A stretch of DNA of 64,000 nucleotides from Bradyrhizobium sp. CB2312 (GCF_029714425.1 NZ_CP121668.1:4733501-4797500); one strand, 5' to 3'; numbered from the stretch's first letter, positions 21,515 through 31,486 are shown. The notes: generated by a model from the sequence alone, not told the origin. Made by a program: numbers and translations.

Positions 21515-21862
21515 ATGACATTTCAGCGGATCGTCGTCGCACTGCTGGTGCTGATCGTCGCGGGGCTCGGGGCCATCGGCTATTTCGAATGGAGGATGGC
21601 GGCGCAGGTGCGGACGCTGAAGGCGTTCGTCGAGGGCTATGTCTTCAACGAGGCGGTGATGGCCTGCGAGCAGGCCAAGAGCTCGACGCCGTTCAAATGG
21701 AACGGCGGCAAGAGCACCTCGGTGATCGGACTGAACTCGGTCAAGCTCGACAAATACACGGTCAGCGCCAGCTACACGCTGGTGGCGGACGGCGTCTATT
21801 GCGATTACGATCCCATCAAAAGAAAGGCCGAGATCGGCTCGAGCTTCTTGGAGCGGGAGTAA
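21515..21862 (+). CDS. Hypothetical membrane-anchored protein
   Basis: 115 residues from ATG 21515, with GGGGG about 10 bases upstream. One N-terminal hydrophobic helix (residues about 5-27) acts as a signal anchor; the rest is a small soluble domain with two cysteines (about 51 and 97) that could form a disulfide in the periplasm. I do not recognise the family. It stands alone between a repeat island and the mtnK gene. A second start at ATG 21511 reads a different frame and is not supported. Confidence 0.7.
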   Translation: MTFQRIVVALLVLIVAGLGAIGYFEWRMAAQVRTLKAFVEGYVFNEAVMACEQAKSSTPFKWNGGKSTSVIGLNSVKLDKYTVSASYTLVADGVYCDYDPIKRKAEIGSSFLERE

Positions 21863-21878
21863 CGATCCGGCCCGTATC

Positions 21879-21946
21879 AGCATGATCCGGACCCGAAGGG
21901 CCGCGTTAGCGCAAAGTGCGAAGCGGTTTTCCGAGAAGATCATGCC
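21879..21946 (+). repeat. RIME-like rhizobial intergenic repeat, split by a short insertion
   Basis: The arms GCATGATCCGGA (21880-21891) and GAAGATCATGC (21936-21946) flank AAGTGCGAAGCGGTTTTCC, the core of a palindromic intergenic element widespread in rhizobia. About 20 unrelated bases separate the left arm from the core. The element lies just before the chosen mtnK start, which supports a start at 21969 rather than the earlier in-frame ATG at 21882. Confidence 0.6.
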
Positions 21947-21968
21947 AAATGAGCGGGATGGAATCGTC

Positions 21969-23258
21969 ATGACGCAAGGGCAGGCGGGGGACTATCGGAT
22001 TCTGCATGAGGCGGCTTTGCGGGACTATCTCGCGGGCCTGCCGGAGCTGAAAGTGCTCCTCGGCGGCGAGCCGGCCGCCTGGGCCATCACCGAGGTCGGC
22101 GACGGCAATCTCAACCTCGTCTTCATCGTCAAGGGCGCGCGCGGCGGCGTCGCCGTGAAGCAGGCGCTGCCTTACGTCCGCCTCGTCGGCGAGAGCTGGC
22201 CGCTGCCGCTGTCGCGGGCCCACTACGAATTTTTGGCCTTGTCCCGGCAGGCCGAGCTCGCGCCGGGGCTCGTGCCGGCGCTGTTGCACCATAACGAGAT
22301 GCTGGCGCTGACGGTGATGGAGCTGCTCGAGCCGCACATCATCATGCGCAAGGGCCTCGTCGCGGCAACGCACTATCCGCGCTTCGTCGATGACATCACC
22401 ACCTTCATGGCGCGCACCATGTTCTTCACCTCCGACCTTGCGCTGTCGGCGGCCGAGAAGAAGGAAGGCATCGCGGCCTTCGCCGGCAACCACGCGCTGT
22501 GCAAGATCACCGAGGATCTGATCTTCACCGATCCCTACCGCATCGCCGAGCAGAACCGCTGGACCACGCCTTACCTCGATGGCCTCGCCGCATCCTTGCG
22601 CGATGACATGGAGCTGCATGTCGCGATCTCCCGGCTGAAGCTGAAGTTCATGGCAAGCCCCGAGGCGCTGCTGCACGGTGATCTCCACACCGGCTCGATC
22701 ATGGTGACGGACGGCGAGACGCGCGTGATCGATCCCGAATTCGCGTTCTACGGCCCGATGGGGTTCGACGTCGGCGCGGTGCTGGCGAACCTCCTGATGG
22801 CCTGTTTCGCCTCCGCAGGCCACGAGCGGACGCCCGGCGAGCGGGCTGCGTTCGAGGCCTGGGTGCTGGAGACGGTCGAGCAGGTCTGGAACGAGTTCGC
22901 GCGAAAGTTCCTTCATCTCTGGCGGTCGGAGGCCAGCGGCGATGCCTATCCGGTCTCACTCTTTACCGGCGAGAAGGGCGCGATGCGCCTCGAGGCCGAG
23001 CGGCAGGCCTACATGCAGCGCCTGTTCACCGACACGGTCGGCTTCGCCGCCGCCAAAACCATCCGCCGCATCTTCGGCCTCGCCCACAACATCGATTTCG
23101 AGCTGATCGAGGATCCGAAGAGGCGGGCGGTGAGTGAGGCGCGCGCCGTGCGGCTGGCGCGCGGGATGATGGTGGAAGCGCCAGCGTTCCGGACGATCAC
23201 TGATGTCACCGGCGCCGCGCGAAAGCTGCGGGACTGGCAGCCGGAATTGTCAGGCTGA
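21969..23258 (+). CDS. mtnK: S-methyl-5-thioribose kinase
   Basis: 429 residues from ATG 21969. The frame is open back to 21882, but that part is made of repeat sequence. The enzyme phosphorylates methylthioribose with ATP in the methionine salvage pathway. Features are the ATP loop TEVGDGNLNLVFIV (residues about 41-54), the catalytic HGDLHTGSIMVT (near 237-248) and the metal-binding IDPEFAFYGPMGFDVG just after it, as in the aminoglycoside-phosphotransferase-like fold. No mtnA or other salvage gene is adjacent in the window. Confidence 0.9.
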   Translation: MTQGQAGDYRILHEAALRDYLAGLPELKVLLGGEPAAWAITEVGDGNLNLVFIVKGARGGVAVKQALPYVRLVGESWPLPLSRAHYEFLALSRQAELAPGLVPALLHHNEMLALTVMELLEPHIIMRKGLVAATHYPRFVDDITTFMARTMFFTSDLALSAAEKKEGIAAFAGNHALCKITEDLIFTDPYRIAEQNRWTTPYLDGLAASLRDDMELHVAISRLKLKFMASPEALLHGDLHTGSIMVTDGETRVIDPEFAFYGPMGFDVGAVLANLLMACFASAGHERTPGERAAFEAWVLETVEQVWNEFARKFLHLWRSEASGDAYPVSLFTGEKGAMRLEAERQAYMQRLFTDTVGFAAAKTIRRIFGLAHNIDFELIEDPKRRAVSEARAVRLARGMMVEAPAFRTITDVTGAARKLRDWQPELSG

Positions 23259-23291
23259 CTGAACCTCATGATGGGGGCGCATCTGTCGCTC

Positions 23292-23378
23292 CGTCATTGC
23301 GAGGAGCTCTTGCGACGAAGCAATCCAGAGTCTCTCCGCGGCGGCAGTCTGGATTGCTTCGCTTCGCTCGCAATGACG
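23292..23378 (+). repeat. Dispersed palindromic repeat (CGTCATTGCGAG type)
   Basis: An 87-base imperfect palindrome: the left arm begins CGTCATTGCGAG at 23292 and the right arm ends CTCGCAATGACG at 23378, with inner arms GAAGCAATCCAGA and TCTGGATTGCTTCG. It lies between the convergent mtnK and 23396 genes. This sequence type is a very common intergenic element in Bradyrhizobium genomes and could serve as a bidirectional transcription stop. Confidence 0.8.
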
Positions 23379-23395
23379 GCGGAGGGAGCAGGGCC

Positions 23396-24280
23396 TCAAT
23401 ACAGCCGGATCGGCAGCGGGACGCCGTCCGGGCCGACCAGCAGGCCCCAGGTCTCGTTGGCTGCAACCTCGAACTCGCGCTTCTGCGCCGCGCTGCCGTC
23501 CGGCTTGACGGTGACCTTGTACTTGCCCGGCGGCAGATCGATCTTCTGGCTATCAGGCAGTTCGCCCGAAGCAGCGTCGGAGTCCGCCAGGTCTTCTCCG
23601 GCGCGCGCCGCCAGCTTGATGGTTCGCTCATTGACGGTGATCTCGGCCGCTTGATCGGTCTTGTTGCCGAGCAACAGCCTCACTTGCCCCGGCTTGGGCA
23701 GAATGCCTGACGTTGCGACCGCCGGCTTGCGCAGCGAAAGGTCGGCGATGGTCCTGCCGTCCTGACGGATGAGCCGGAGCAGCGCCGGCCCATCGGTTGT
23801 CGTGAAGGCGACAATGGCCCGACCGGGCTCGACCGTCGCTCCGTCATTCTCCGTCCAGCCGCGCCCGCCGAGTGCGGCGCGATAGAAGCCGAGCACGGCC
23901 ATCACATCGAGCGGCGTCTCGGCGTGAGCCGACCGGATGAAGGGCGAGTTCTTCGCGGTCATCAGGCCCCAACCGTCGGGGAGCGGCAGGCCCACGCCTT
24001 CGGACATCTTGTCCTCGAAGGTCCGGCTTGTGGCCCGTGTCAGCACGCCAAAGGCGTTGCAGAGCAGGCGCTCACCGAGATAGTCGGGGGCGCAACGGTC
24101 CCTCGCCGCCCACCAGGTGTCGTCGACATACCCGTCTGGCCCCGAGGTGTGGGACCGCCCAGCGTGGATGGTCTCAGTCGGATTGTCCCGGGCAGGGTCC
24201 GGTGTGATGGGGATCGCCATCGCCGCTGTCGCAGCGACGAGGCTGCCCGCGAGCAAGATACCTAACGTTCGGCGCTTCAT
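23396..24280 (-). CDS. Exported protein of unknown function
   Basis: 294 residues on the minus strand. The N-terminus is a clear signal peptide (MKRRTLGILLAGSLVAAT, cleavage probably after AMA). The mature part has cysteines near 62 and 74 and two apparent domains: an N-terminal one with an AETPLDVMAVLGFYRAAL helix as in proteins of the YbbC/DUF-like periplasmic type, and a C-terminal beta-rich part with IDLPPGKYKVTVKPDGS, which looks like a carbohydrate- or surface-associated beta-sandwich. I do not recognise the family. It is monocistronic and convergent with mtnK. Confidence 0.7.
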   Translation of the reverse strand: MKRRTLGILLAGSLVAATAAMAIPITPDPARDNPTETIHAGRSHTSGPDGYVDDTWWAARDRCAPDYLGERLLCNAFGVLTRATSRTFEDKMSEGVGLPLPDGWGLMTAKNSPFIRSAHAETPLDVMAVLGFYRAALGGRGWTENDGATVEPGRAIVAFTTTDGPALLRLIRQDGRTIADLSLRKPAVATSGILPKPGQVRLLLGNKTDQAAEITVNERTIKLAARAGEDLADSDAASGELPDSQKIDLPPGKYKVTVKPDGSAAQKREFEVAANETWGLLVGPDGVPLPIRLY

Positions 24281-24534
24281 TTTTTCCGCGATCCCTGGGG
24301 CTCAGATAACGATCCTGAGCTTGGTCGCGTCGATCACGAAAAATGTTCACTGATCCCGGTCGCTCGATGACGTACCGCGTCAATCGGCGGCTTGCATCGC
24401 TGGGGGATGCAACCTGACCGAGGTCTCCGTGGCCTTCTGGAACCGGCATCGGTCGCCATCAAAACGAAGCTTGCGTTCGACAGCCGACGAATGATCAAAT
24501 CCCTGATCGGAATGCCTGCGTTGTTGGGGGACAC

Positions 24535-26124
24535 ATGATGTTCAGGATGATTGCGATTGTCGCGGGTTTGGGACTGGCGCTCACCGGATCCGTTGAGGCC
24601 CAGACCCAGCGCAAGGGCGGAACCATCCGCATGACCGCGCCTTACGGCTCGAGCTTCACCAGCCTCGACATTCACACCACGCAGCGCGCCCAGGACGAGA
24701 TCTACGCCAAGGCCCTGCATCGCTCGCTCTACATCTGGGATTCCGCGGAAGGAAAGCCGGTTCCGGAGCTTGCCAAGGAGGTCGTCGTCTCGGGCGGCGG
24801 CCTCGTCTACACCTTCAAGCTCCGCGACGACGCCTATTTCCACAATGGCCGCAAGATGACGGCCGACGACGTCATCTGGTCCTATAAACGGATCATGGAC
24901 GGCACCAAGGCCTTTCCCGGTGCGCGCTTCGTCCGCGTCATCGAGGGCGCGGCTGCGGTCGAGAAAGGCCAGGCCAAAGAAATATCTGGCCTGAAGAAGA
25001 TCGACGACTTCACCCTCGAGATGAAGCTGACCGAGAAGGTCGATCCGGGCTTCTACTTCTTCACCGCGCTGACCTCGATCTATCCCGCCGACGAGGCCGC
25101 CAAGGACAGCTTCATCCAGCATCCGATCGGTCTCGGACCGTTCAAATTCGTCGAGCACGTGCCGGGATCGCGCATCGTGCTGGAGCGCTGGGACCGGTTC
25201 TACAAGCCCGGCAAGCCCTACGCCGACAAGATCGTCGTGTCGATCATGGCCGAGGCCGCGGCGCGCGACGTCGCCTTCCGCAACAAGGAGATCGACACCT
25301 CGGTGCTGGGACCTGCGCAATACGTCGCCTACCAGTCCGACGCCAATCTCAAGGGCACCATCGTCGAGGTCGCCGAGGTCTTCACGCGCTACATGGGGAT
25401 GAATCCCGCCTTCAAGCCGTTCACCGACAAGCGCGTCCGGCAGGCGATCAACTACGCGATCGACACCGACCTGATCATCAACAAGCTGGTCAAGGGCAAG
25501 GCCTATCGCGCCACCAGCTGGCTGCCGCTGACCTCGCCCGCCTACGACAAGGCGATGAAGCCGTATCCCTATGATCCCGCCAAGGCCAAGCAGCTGCTCG
25601 CCGAGGCCGGCTATCCCTCCGGCTTCGAGTTCGAATGGACCACCAGCCAGAACGAAAGCTGGGGCCTGCCGATCGTCTCGGCCGTGATACCGATGCTCGA
25701 CAAGGTCGGCATCAAGGCGAAGGTCAAGCAGGTCGAGACCGCGGTACTGGCGGAGGTGGTTCGCACCGGCGACTACCAGGCCTTCATCTACTCCCAGCAG
25801 AGCGGCCCGGATCCCCAGGCCGCGCTCAAATGCTTCCACTCCTCGACGCCGCAGCCGGCCTGCAATTACATGAACTACAGGAATGCCGACTTCGACAAGC
25901 TGATCGATGCCGCAGGGCAGGCCGACGATGCCGCAAAGCGCACCGAGCTGCTGCAAAAGGCCAATGCGCTGCTCTACGAGGAGGCGCCGGTCTGGTTCTT
26001 CAACTACAACAAGGCGGTCATGGCGGTGCAGCCATGGCTCAAGGGCGTTCAGCTGAACGCGACGGAGCTGACCCATCAGAACGTCGAGGACCTCTGGGTC
26101 GACGAGACCTCGCCCGCGAAGTGA
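24535..26124 (+). CDS. Peptide/opine-type ABC transporter substrate-binding protein
   Basis: 529 residues from ATG 24535 (ATG 24538 also possible). It has a signal peptide ending near VEAQT and the SBP family 5 pattern: ELAKEVVVSGGGLVYTFKLRDDAYFHNGRK-type N-terminal region (about residues 70-105), DDVIWSYKRIMD, VRQAINYAIDTDLI, and a C-terminal YEEAPVWFFNYN. It would capture a di/oligopeptide, nickel chelate or similar solute in the periplasm for the permeases that follow. A strong hairpin after the stop may raise its mRNA level above that of the rest of the operon. Confidence 0.93.
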   Translation: MMFRMIAIVAGLGLALTGSVEAQTQRKGGTIRMTAPYGSSFTSLDIHTTQRAQDEIYAKALHRSLYIWDSAEGKPVPELAKEVVVSGGGLVYTFKLRDDAYFHNGRKMTADDVIWSYKRIMDGTKAFPGARFVRVIEGAAAVEKGQAKEISGLKKIDDFTLEMKLTEKVDPGFYFFTALTSIYPADEAAKDSFIQHPIGLGPFKFVEHVPGSRIVLERWDRFYKPGKPYADKIVVSIMAEAAARDVAFRNKEIDTSVLGPAQYVAYQSDANLKGTIVEVAEVFTRYMGMNPAFKPFTDKRVRQAINYAIDTDLIINKLVKGKAYRATSWLPLTSPAYDKAMKPYPYDPAKAKQLLAEAGYPSGFEFEWTTSQNESWGLPIVSAVIPMLDKVGIKAKVKQVETAVLAEVVRTGDYQAFIYSQQSGPDPQAALKCFHSSTPQPACNYMNYRNADFDKLIDAAGQADDAAKRTELLQKANALLYEEAPVWFFNYNKAVMAVQPWLKGVQLNATELTHQNVEDLWVDETSPAK

Positions 26125-26138
26125 CACGCGCTCTCGCG

Positions 26139-26169
26139 CTCCCTCCATCGCGCCGAACGATGGAGGGAG
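26139..26169 (+). promoter_or_regulatory. 12-bp hairpin between binding-protein and permease genes
   Basis: A perfect 12-base inverted repeat (26139-26150 and 26158-26169) with a 7-base loop lies 14 bases after the stop of the binding-protein gene and just before the ribosome site of the permease. There is no T run, so it is not a full terminator. By analogy with other ABC operons it probably stabilises the upstream mRNA or partly stops transcription, giving more binding protein than permease. Confidence 0.6.
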
Positions 26170-26184
26170 AGAGGAAAGCTTGAG

Positions 26185-27108
26185 ATGCTCTCGTTCCTGC
26201 TCCGTCGCCTGCTGCAAACCATTCCGACCGTGCTCGCCGTCGTGCTACTGGTCTTCGTGCTGTTCAGCGTCGTTCCCGGCAGTATCGTCTCCTCCATGAG
26301 TGACGATAGCGATCCCCAAGTCGAGCTGCGCATGAAGAAGCAGCTCGGTCTCGACGATCCCGTCTATGTGCGGTTCGGCGCCTACATCGCCAAGCTCGCG
26401 ACGGGCGATTTCGGCACCTCGTTCCGGACCCGCGAGCCTGTTACGAGCATGATCGCCAAACGGGCATGGCCGACGCTGCAGCTGATCTTCGCGGCCATGG
26501 CGTTTGCGATTCTGATCGGTGTGCCGCTTGGCTTCATTGCAGCGCTGAGGCCCGGCGGCATCGTCGATACGCTTGCCATGGTGGTGGCGGTGTCGGGCCT
26601 TTCGATCGCCAAGTTCTGGCTCGGCCTGGTGCTGATGTACCTGTTCGCGCTGAAGCTCGGCTGGCTGCCGAGTTTCGGCTATGGCGACGGGGGACTGCAA
26701 TATCTGCTGCTACCGGCCGTGACGCTCGGCGTCTCGCCGATGGCGCTGTTTGCCCGCACGACGCGCGCCGCGGTCCTCGAGATCATGACCGCGGATTTCG
26801 TCCGCACCGCGCGCTCAAAGGGCATGAGCGAGACGCGGGTCGTGAAGTGGCACGTGATGCGCAATGCGCTCGTCATCATTCTCACCACCGTCGGGCTTCA
26901 GTTCGGCGGGCTGATGGGGCAGGCGGTCGTCGTCGAGAAACTGTTCTCCTGGCCGGGCATCGGCTCGCTGCTTGTCGACAGCGTGCTCCAGCGCGACATT
27001 CCAGCCGTCCAGGGCTCGATTCTCGTGGTGGTGCTGGCCTTTCTGGCGATCAATCTGCTGATCGACGTGCTCTACGGCGTGATCGATCCGAGGATCAGAT
27101 ACGCATGA
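26185..27108 (+). CDS. ABC transporter permease, DppB type
   Basis: 307 residues, six membrane helices. The N-terminal helix MLSFLLRRLLQTIPTVLAVV and the exporter-loop motif are typical of DppB/OppB proteins, and the EAA-like loop is seen as EIMTADFVRTARSKGMSE (residues about 193-210), which contacts the ATPases. It overlaps the next permease by 4 bases. It forms the membrane channel with that partner. Confidence 0.94.
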   Translation: MLSFLLRRLLQTIPTVLAVVLLVFVLFSVVPGSIVSSMSDDSDPQVELRMKKQLGLDDPVYVRFGAYIAKLATGDFGTSFRTREPVTSMIAKRAWPTLQLIFAAMAFAILIGVPLGFIAALRPGGIVDTLAMVVAVSGLSIAKFWLGLVLMYLFALKLGWLPSFGYGDGGLQYLLLPAVTLGVSPMALFARTTRAAVLEIMTADFVRTARSKGMSETRVVKWHVMRNALVIILTTVGLQFGGLMGQAVVVEKLFSWPGIGSLLVDSVLQRDIPAVQGSILVVVLAFLAINLLIDVLYGVIDPRIRYA

Positions 27109-27922
27109 AGCTCCGCGCCAATCTCATCATCGGCGGCGCGCTGTTCGCGCTCGCGATCCTGGTTGGGCTTCTTGCACCGTGGCTGGCGCACACCGATCCG
27201 GTCCTCGACGCCAATCTGGTGAACGCGGAGGAGCCTCCGAGCTGGACCTGGTGGTTCGGAACCGACGACCAGGGCCGCGACATCTATTCCCGCGTCGTCT
27301 ACGGCGCCCGCGTCTCGCTGACGGTCGGCATCGTCTCGCAGCTCATCAACAGCGTGATCGGCGTCGCCCTCGGCCTCAGCGCCGGCTATTGGGGCGGCTG
27401 GTGGGACGATTTTGTCAATGCGCTCACCAACCTCATGCTCGCGATCCCCTCGCTGATCTTCGCGCTCGCCATCATGGCGGTGCTCGGACCCGGCCTGACC
27501 AGCCTCCTGATCGCGCTCGGGCTGACCAACTGGTCCTTCACCTGCCGGATCGCGCGGGCCTCGGCGCTGTCGCTGCGGAGCCAGGGCTATGTGCAGGCGG
27601 CGACCGTGCTCGGCTATGGCGATCTGCGCATCATGGTCACGCAGCTGCTGCCCAACATGTTAGGGCCGATCGTCGTCATCGGCACGCTCGGCATGGGCAG
27701 CGCGGTCCTGTCCGAAGCCGCCTTGTCGTTCCTCGGCCTCGGCGTCCGCCCGCCGTTTCCGAGCTGGGGCAGCATGTTGTCGGAGGCGCGCGAGCAGATC
27801 ACGACGGCGCCGTGGCTCTCGATCTTTCCCGGCCTTGCCATCTTCCTGACCGTGCTTGGCCTGAACCTGCTCGGCGACGGCCTGCGCGACATTCTCGATC
27901 CCCAGTCGCGGAGCCGGCGGAC

Positions 27923-27926
<4 letters not shown>
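27105..27926 (+). CDS. ABC transporter permease, DppC type
   Basis: 273 residues from ATG 27105, overlapping the previous stop (ATGA). The longer open frame upstream is the shadow of the DppB-type gene. The N-terminus has the DppC pattern (WWFGTDDQGRDIYSRVVYGARVSL-like, residues about 44-67), and the EAA loop is SQGYVQAATVLGYGD. Six helices. It overlaps the first ATPase gene by 4 bases. Confidence 0.93.
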
Positions 27927-28895
<969 letters not shown>

Positions 28896-28903
<8 letters not shown>

Positions 28904-29939
28904 GCCCAAGAACAAATCGGGTGAGGGCAGGGTGGACGATGATCTCATCCTCAGCGTCGAGGACCTCGCGGTTCATTTCCCGCTGGGCGGTGGGCTGTTC
29001 GGCCGCGGCCGGCGGCTGCTCCGCGCCGTTGACGGTGTCGATCTCAAGCTGAAGCGGGGCGAATGCCTCGGCCTCGTCGGCGAGTCCGGCTCGGGCAAGT
29101 CGACGGTCGCCCTGTCGATCCTGGGCCTGCTGACGCCGACGCGCGGCCGCATCGTGCTGGACGGGCAGGTCGTGACGAACCGGCAGTCCGGCGACCGCAA
29201 GGCGCTAGCCCGCATCGTGCAAATCGTCTTTCAGGATCCCTACGCCTCGCTCAATCCGCGCCAGACCGTCCGCCGCACGCTCGAGGATCCCCTGCGCGTG
29301 CATGGCGTGACCGCAAAGAGCGAGATCGAGGACCGCGTCGCGACCATGCTGCGGCATGTGGGCCTGCGGCCCGAGCAGGCCGACCGCTACCCGCACGAAT
29401 TCTCCGGCGGCCAGCGCCAGCGCATCGGCATTGCGCGCGCCCTGATCCTCAATCCCAAGATCGTCATCTGCGACGAGCCGGTCTCGGCGCTCGACGTCTC
29501 GATCCGCGCCCAGATCATCAATCTGCTGCTGGAATTGAAGGAGACGCTCGGCCTTTCCTACATCATGATCAGCCACGACCTCGGCGTCGTCGAGCACATG
29601 AGCGACCGCGTCGCCGTGATGTATCTCGGCCGCATCGTCGAAAACGGCGACTGGCGCGAGATCTTCGAGCGTCCCGCGCACCCCTATACGCGGGCCCTGA
29701 TATCAGCCATCCCCGATCCCCTACGCCACGCACCGCTGGCGACGACCGGCGGCGACCTTCCCAACCCCCTCAATCCGCCAAACGGATGCGCGTTCAGCCC
29801 GCGCTGTCGTTATGCCGAGGCGGTGTGCCGGAGCGAGCCGGGGCCGGTGCTGGAAGCGCGAGGCGATGGGCACGCGGTGAGGTGCTGGCGGAGTGAGGAG
29901 ATCGCGGCAGCGAGCGTCGCCCTATCACCGTCACCCTGA
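28896..29939 (+). CDS. Peptide-type ABC transporter ATPase, DppF type
   Basis: 347 residues, overlapping the previous gene by 8 bases. Walker A is GESGSGKST, the signature is [15 protein letters not shown], Walker B is [12 protein letters not shown], and the C-terminal motif is [13 protein letters not shown]. The N-terminal insertion around the [15 protein letters not shown] segment is usual for DppF-type subunits. It is the last gene of the importer; its end runs into a dispersed repeat. Confidence 0.94.
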
Positions 29940-29985
29940 GGTGGCCGCTCCTTCAGCGGCCCTCGAAGGGCGACGGCCCGGCTGT
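29924..29985 (+). repeat. Dispersed repeat with hairpin between convergent genes
   Basis: The sequence GTCACCCTGAGGTGGCCGC, a perfect 7-bp stem (29943-29949 with 29955-29961) and CCTCGAAGGGCGACGGCCC form a known type of Bradyrhizobium intergenic repeat. It overlaps the last codons of the DppF-type gene on the plus strand and the last eight or so codons of the serine hydrolase on the minus strand, so both stops lie in or beside it. It probably acts as a shared transcription stop. Confidence 0.7.
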
Positions 29986-30984
29986 ATCCTGGCTGACCTG
30001 CCGAACGAGTTCGAGAAAAGTCGCGGAATGAATTCCCTGCTGGCGTTCATTCAATTCAACGACCTGAACGGCGACCAGACGCTTCTCCGGCACGATCACG
30101 ATCAACTGTCCTCCGTAGCCGGACGCAAAGATTGCGTCGCCTCGCCAAGCACCGGAACCGAGGGTCCACCATAAATAGCCGTACCCCCGGTCTTTTCGAT
30201 CGGTCTCCGAATAGGCCTTCGTTGACTCTGCCGTCCAGTGGGATGGAACGACGGAAACGTCGTTCCATCGCCCCTTGTTGAGAAACAGCAATCCAAAACG
30301 TGCAAGATCACGCGCGCTCATGCTGAACACGTAGGCGGGAAAAAGAGAGGAATGATCTCCAATGAATGTCCCGTCACGGGTCGTGAAATCCTGCATCCGC
30401 AGGGGACGCGCAATCAGCTTCTCGAAGCTGTCGAACACGTTCGAGCCCGTCGCCCTCTCATAGATCGCACCAAGCGCATTGAAATCCCAGTTGTTGTAGT
30501 ACCAGAACGTGCCAGGCGGATGAGCGCCGCGCGGCGGGCGCGTCGATTTCTGTTCGCTCGTCTCGTAAGCCGCCGGATGATAGACTCCGGAGCGGGCCAT
30601 GAGCAGCTGGCGAACCGTTGCAAGCTTCTCGTCAGCCGTCAGCGACGGGGCGGTGTCGTCAATGCCCAGTTGCCCGAGTGTGCTTTCAAGTTTGATCTGA
30701 CCGCGTTCGATGGCGACGCCGAAGAGAGCGCTCAAAAAGCTCTTTCGAACAGAGCGAACATTGACCCTGCGGCTGATGTCGCCGGATGTCGCGACCACGA
30801 GGCCGTCCTGCACGACCATGACCGCGGTCGGCTTATATTTTCGGGCGTAGCTCTCGACGGCGCCTTGAATGGGCGAGCGCTGCGTGGGTCCATTGGCAGC
30901 GAGAAACTGCCATTCGATCCCGGGCTCGGCACTTGCCCACCCCGACCAGACCAGCAAGATCGCGACCAGTGCTGAATACCGCAT
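29953..30984 (-). CDS. Exported serine hydrolase, class C beta-lactamase family
   Basis: 343 residues from ATG 30984; the frame is open to 31488, but that extension covers repeat and remnant sequence and lacks a signal peptide. The signal peptide is MRYSALVAILLVWSGWASA. The catalytic SxxK is S78-V-R-K81, the second motif is YNN at 163-165 and a Gly-rich GYGGQ near 305 replaces KTG. The family includes esterases, D-aminopeptidases and EstB-like enzymes; the specific substrate is unknown. The last residues (GPSPFEGR) are encoded by a dispersed repeat. Confidence 0.88.
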   Translation of the reverse strand: MRYSALVAILLVWSGWASAEPGIEWQFLAANGPTQRSPIQGAVESYARKYKPTAVMVVQDGLVVATSGDISRRVNVRSVRKSFLSALFGVAIERGQIKLESTLGQLGIDDTAPSLTADEKLATVRQLLMARSGVYHPAAYETSEQKSTRPPRGAHPPGTFWYYNNWDFNALGAIYERATGSNVFDSFEKLIARPLRMQDFTTRDGTFIGDHSSLFPAYVFSMSARDLARFGLLFLNKGRWNDVSVVPSHWTAESTKAYSETDRKDRGYGYLWWTLGSGAWRGDAIFASGYGGQLIVIVPEKRLVAVQVVELNERQQGIHSATFLELVRQVSQDTAGPSPFEGR

Positions 30985-31129
30985 GACAATGATTGGTTCG
31001 GAGATCTGGTAGGTTTTTGGAGAGGGGTGAAGGAGACGACCGAGGGCCGTGTCACGAAACTCGGGGCGCGGCTCATGCTCAGCGCGGCGCCACGCCCGGT
31101 CGTTGCGATGGTGACATCCTGCCCCTGTT

Positions 31130-31222
31130 TTGCCCGACGTGTCAAAACGCCGTCGCGGCAGGCGCTCAAGTCGCCCCGCGCCAAATTCCTCAATGATTTG
31201 TACTGTGCATGGGGTTGTTCTC
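31130..31222 (+). repeat. Dispersed repeat, copy 1
   Basis: Shares TTGCCCGACGTGTCAA (31130-31145) and, after a variable spacer, a stretch of about 47 bases (31176-31222) with copy 2 near 41053-41145, differing at only three or four positions. The core reads CTGTGCATGGGGTTGTT. No open frame or transposase is associated with it. Confidence 0.75.
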
Positions 31223-31225
31223 GAA

Positions 31226-31302
31226 CGATGGTGTTGCCGACGCCTTCGCGGCCGCCGAACAGGCTGGTGCCGCCGGCGACGACCGCGGCGCTGGTCTCGA
31301 GC
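31226..31302 (-). pseudogene. Remnant of a ribose-type sugar ABC permease
   Basis: On the minus strand these 77 bases translate as LETSAAVVAGGTSLFGGREG then VGNTIV, matching the conserved LLDSIAAVVVGGTSLFGG / GIGNTIVG segment of the intact permease at 41169-42194. At DNA level the piece is about 90% identical by eye to 41321-41397. It has no start and runs straight into the dispersed repeat. It is therefore a decayed fragment of a sugar permease gene, not necessarily of that same copy. Confidence 0.75.
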
Positions 31303-31486
31303 GAAGGCGGGCGTCTCTAAAGCGCGATGAGAGCAGGTGTTGGCTCGGTCCACCTTTCCCCAGCGGCATGAGCCCGGACAGGTCCTGCCTCCTTGCCTTT
31401 TTGCGCGGCGCCTGATCCTTGTTCGGTGGCGCAGATCGTGCGCGAAAGATCGCGCTCGATCCGACGAGGAATGGATCAACCAGGCC

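Larger units (their letters stand above)
30985..31486 (+). other. Intergenic region with repeat and gene remnant
   Basis: About 500 bases between the serine hydrolase and the response regulator, which diverge. It contains a dispersed repeat at 31130-31222 and a sugar-permease remnant at 31226-31302, listed separately, then about 180 bases with no clear signal that should hold the response-regulator promoter. Confidence 0.6.

Noticed and set aside
24334-26217. 627-residue minus-strand open frame opposite the peptide-binding protein
   Set aside because: The plus strand carries a signal peptide and clear binding-protein motifs; the minus frame is low-information shadow sequence.
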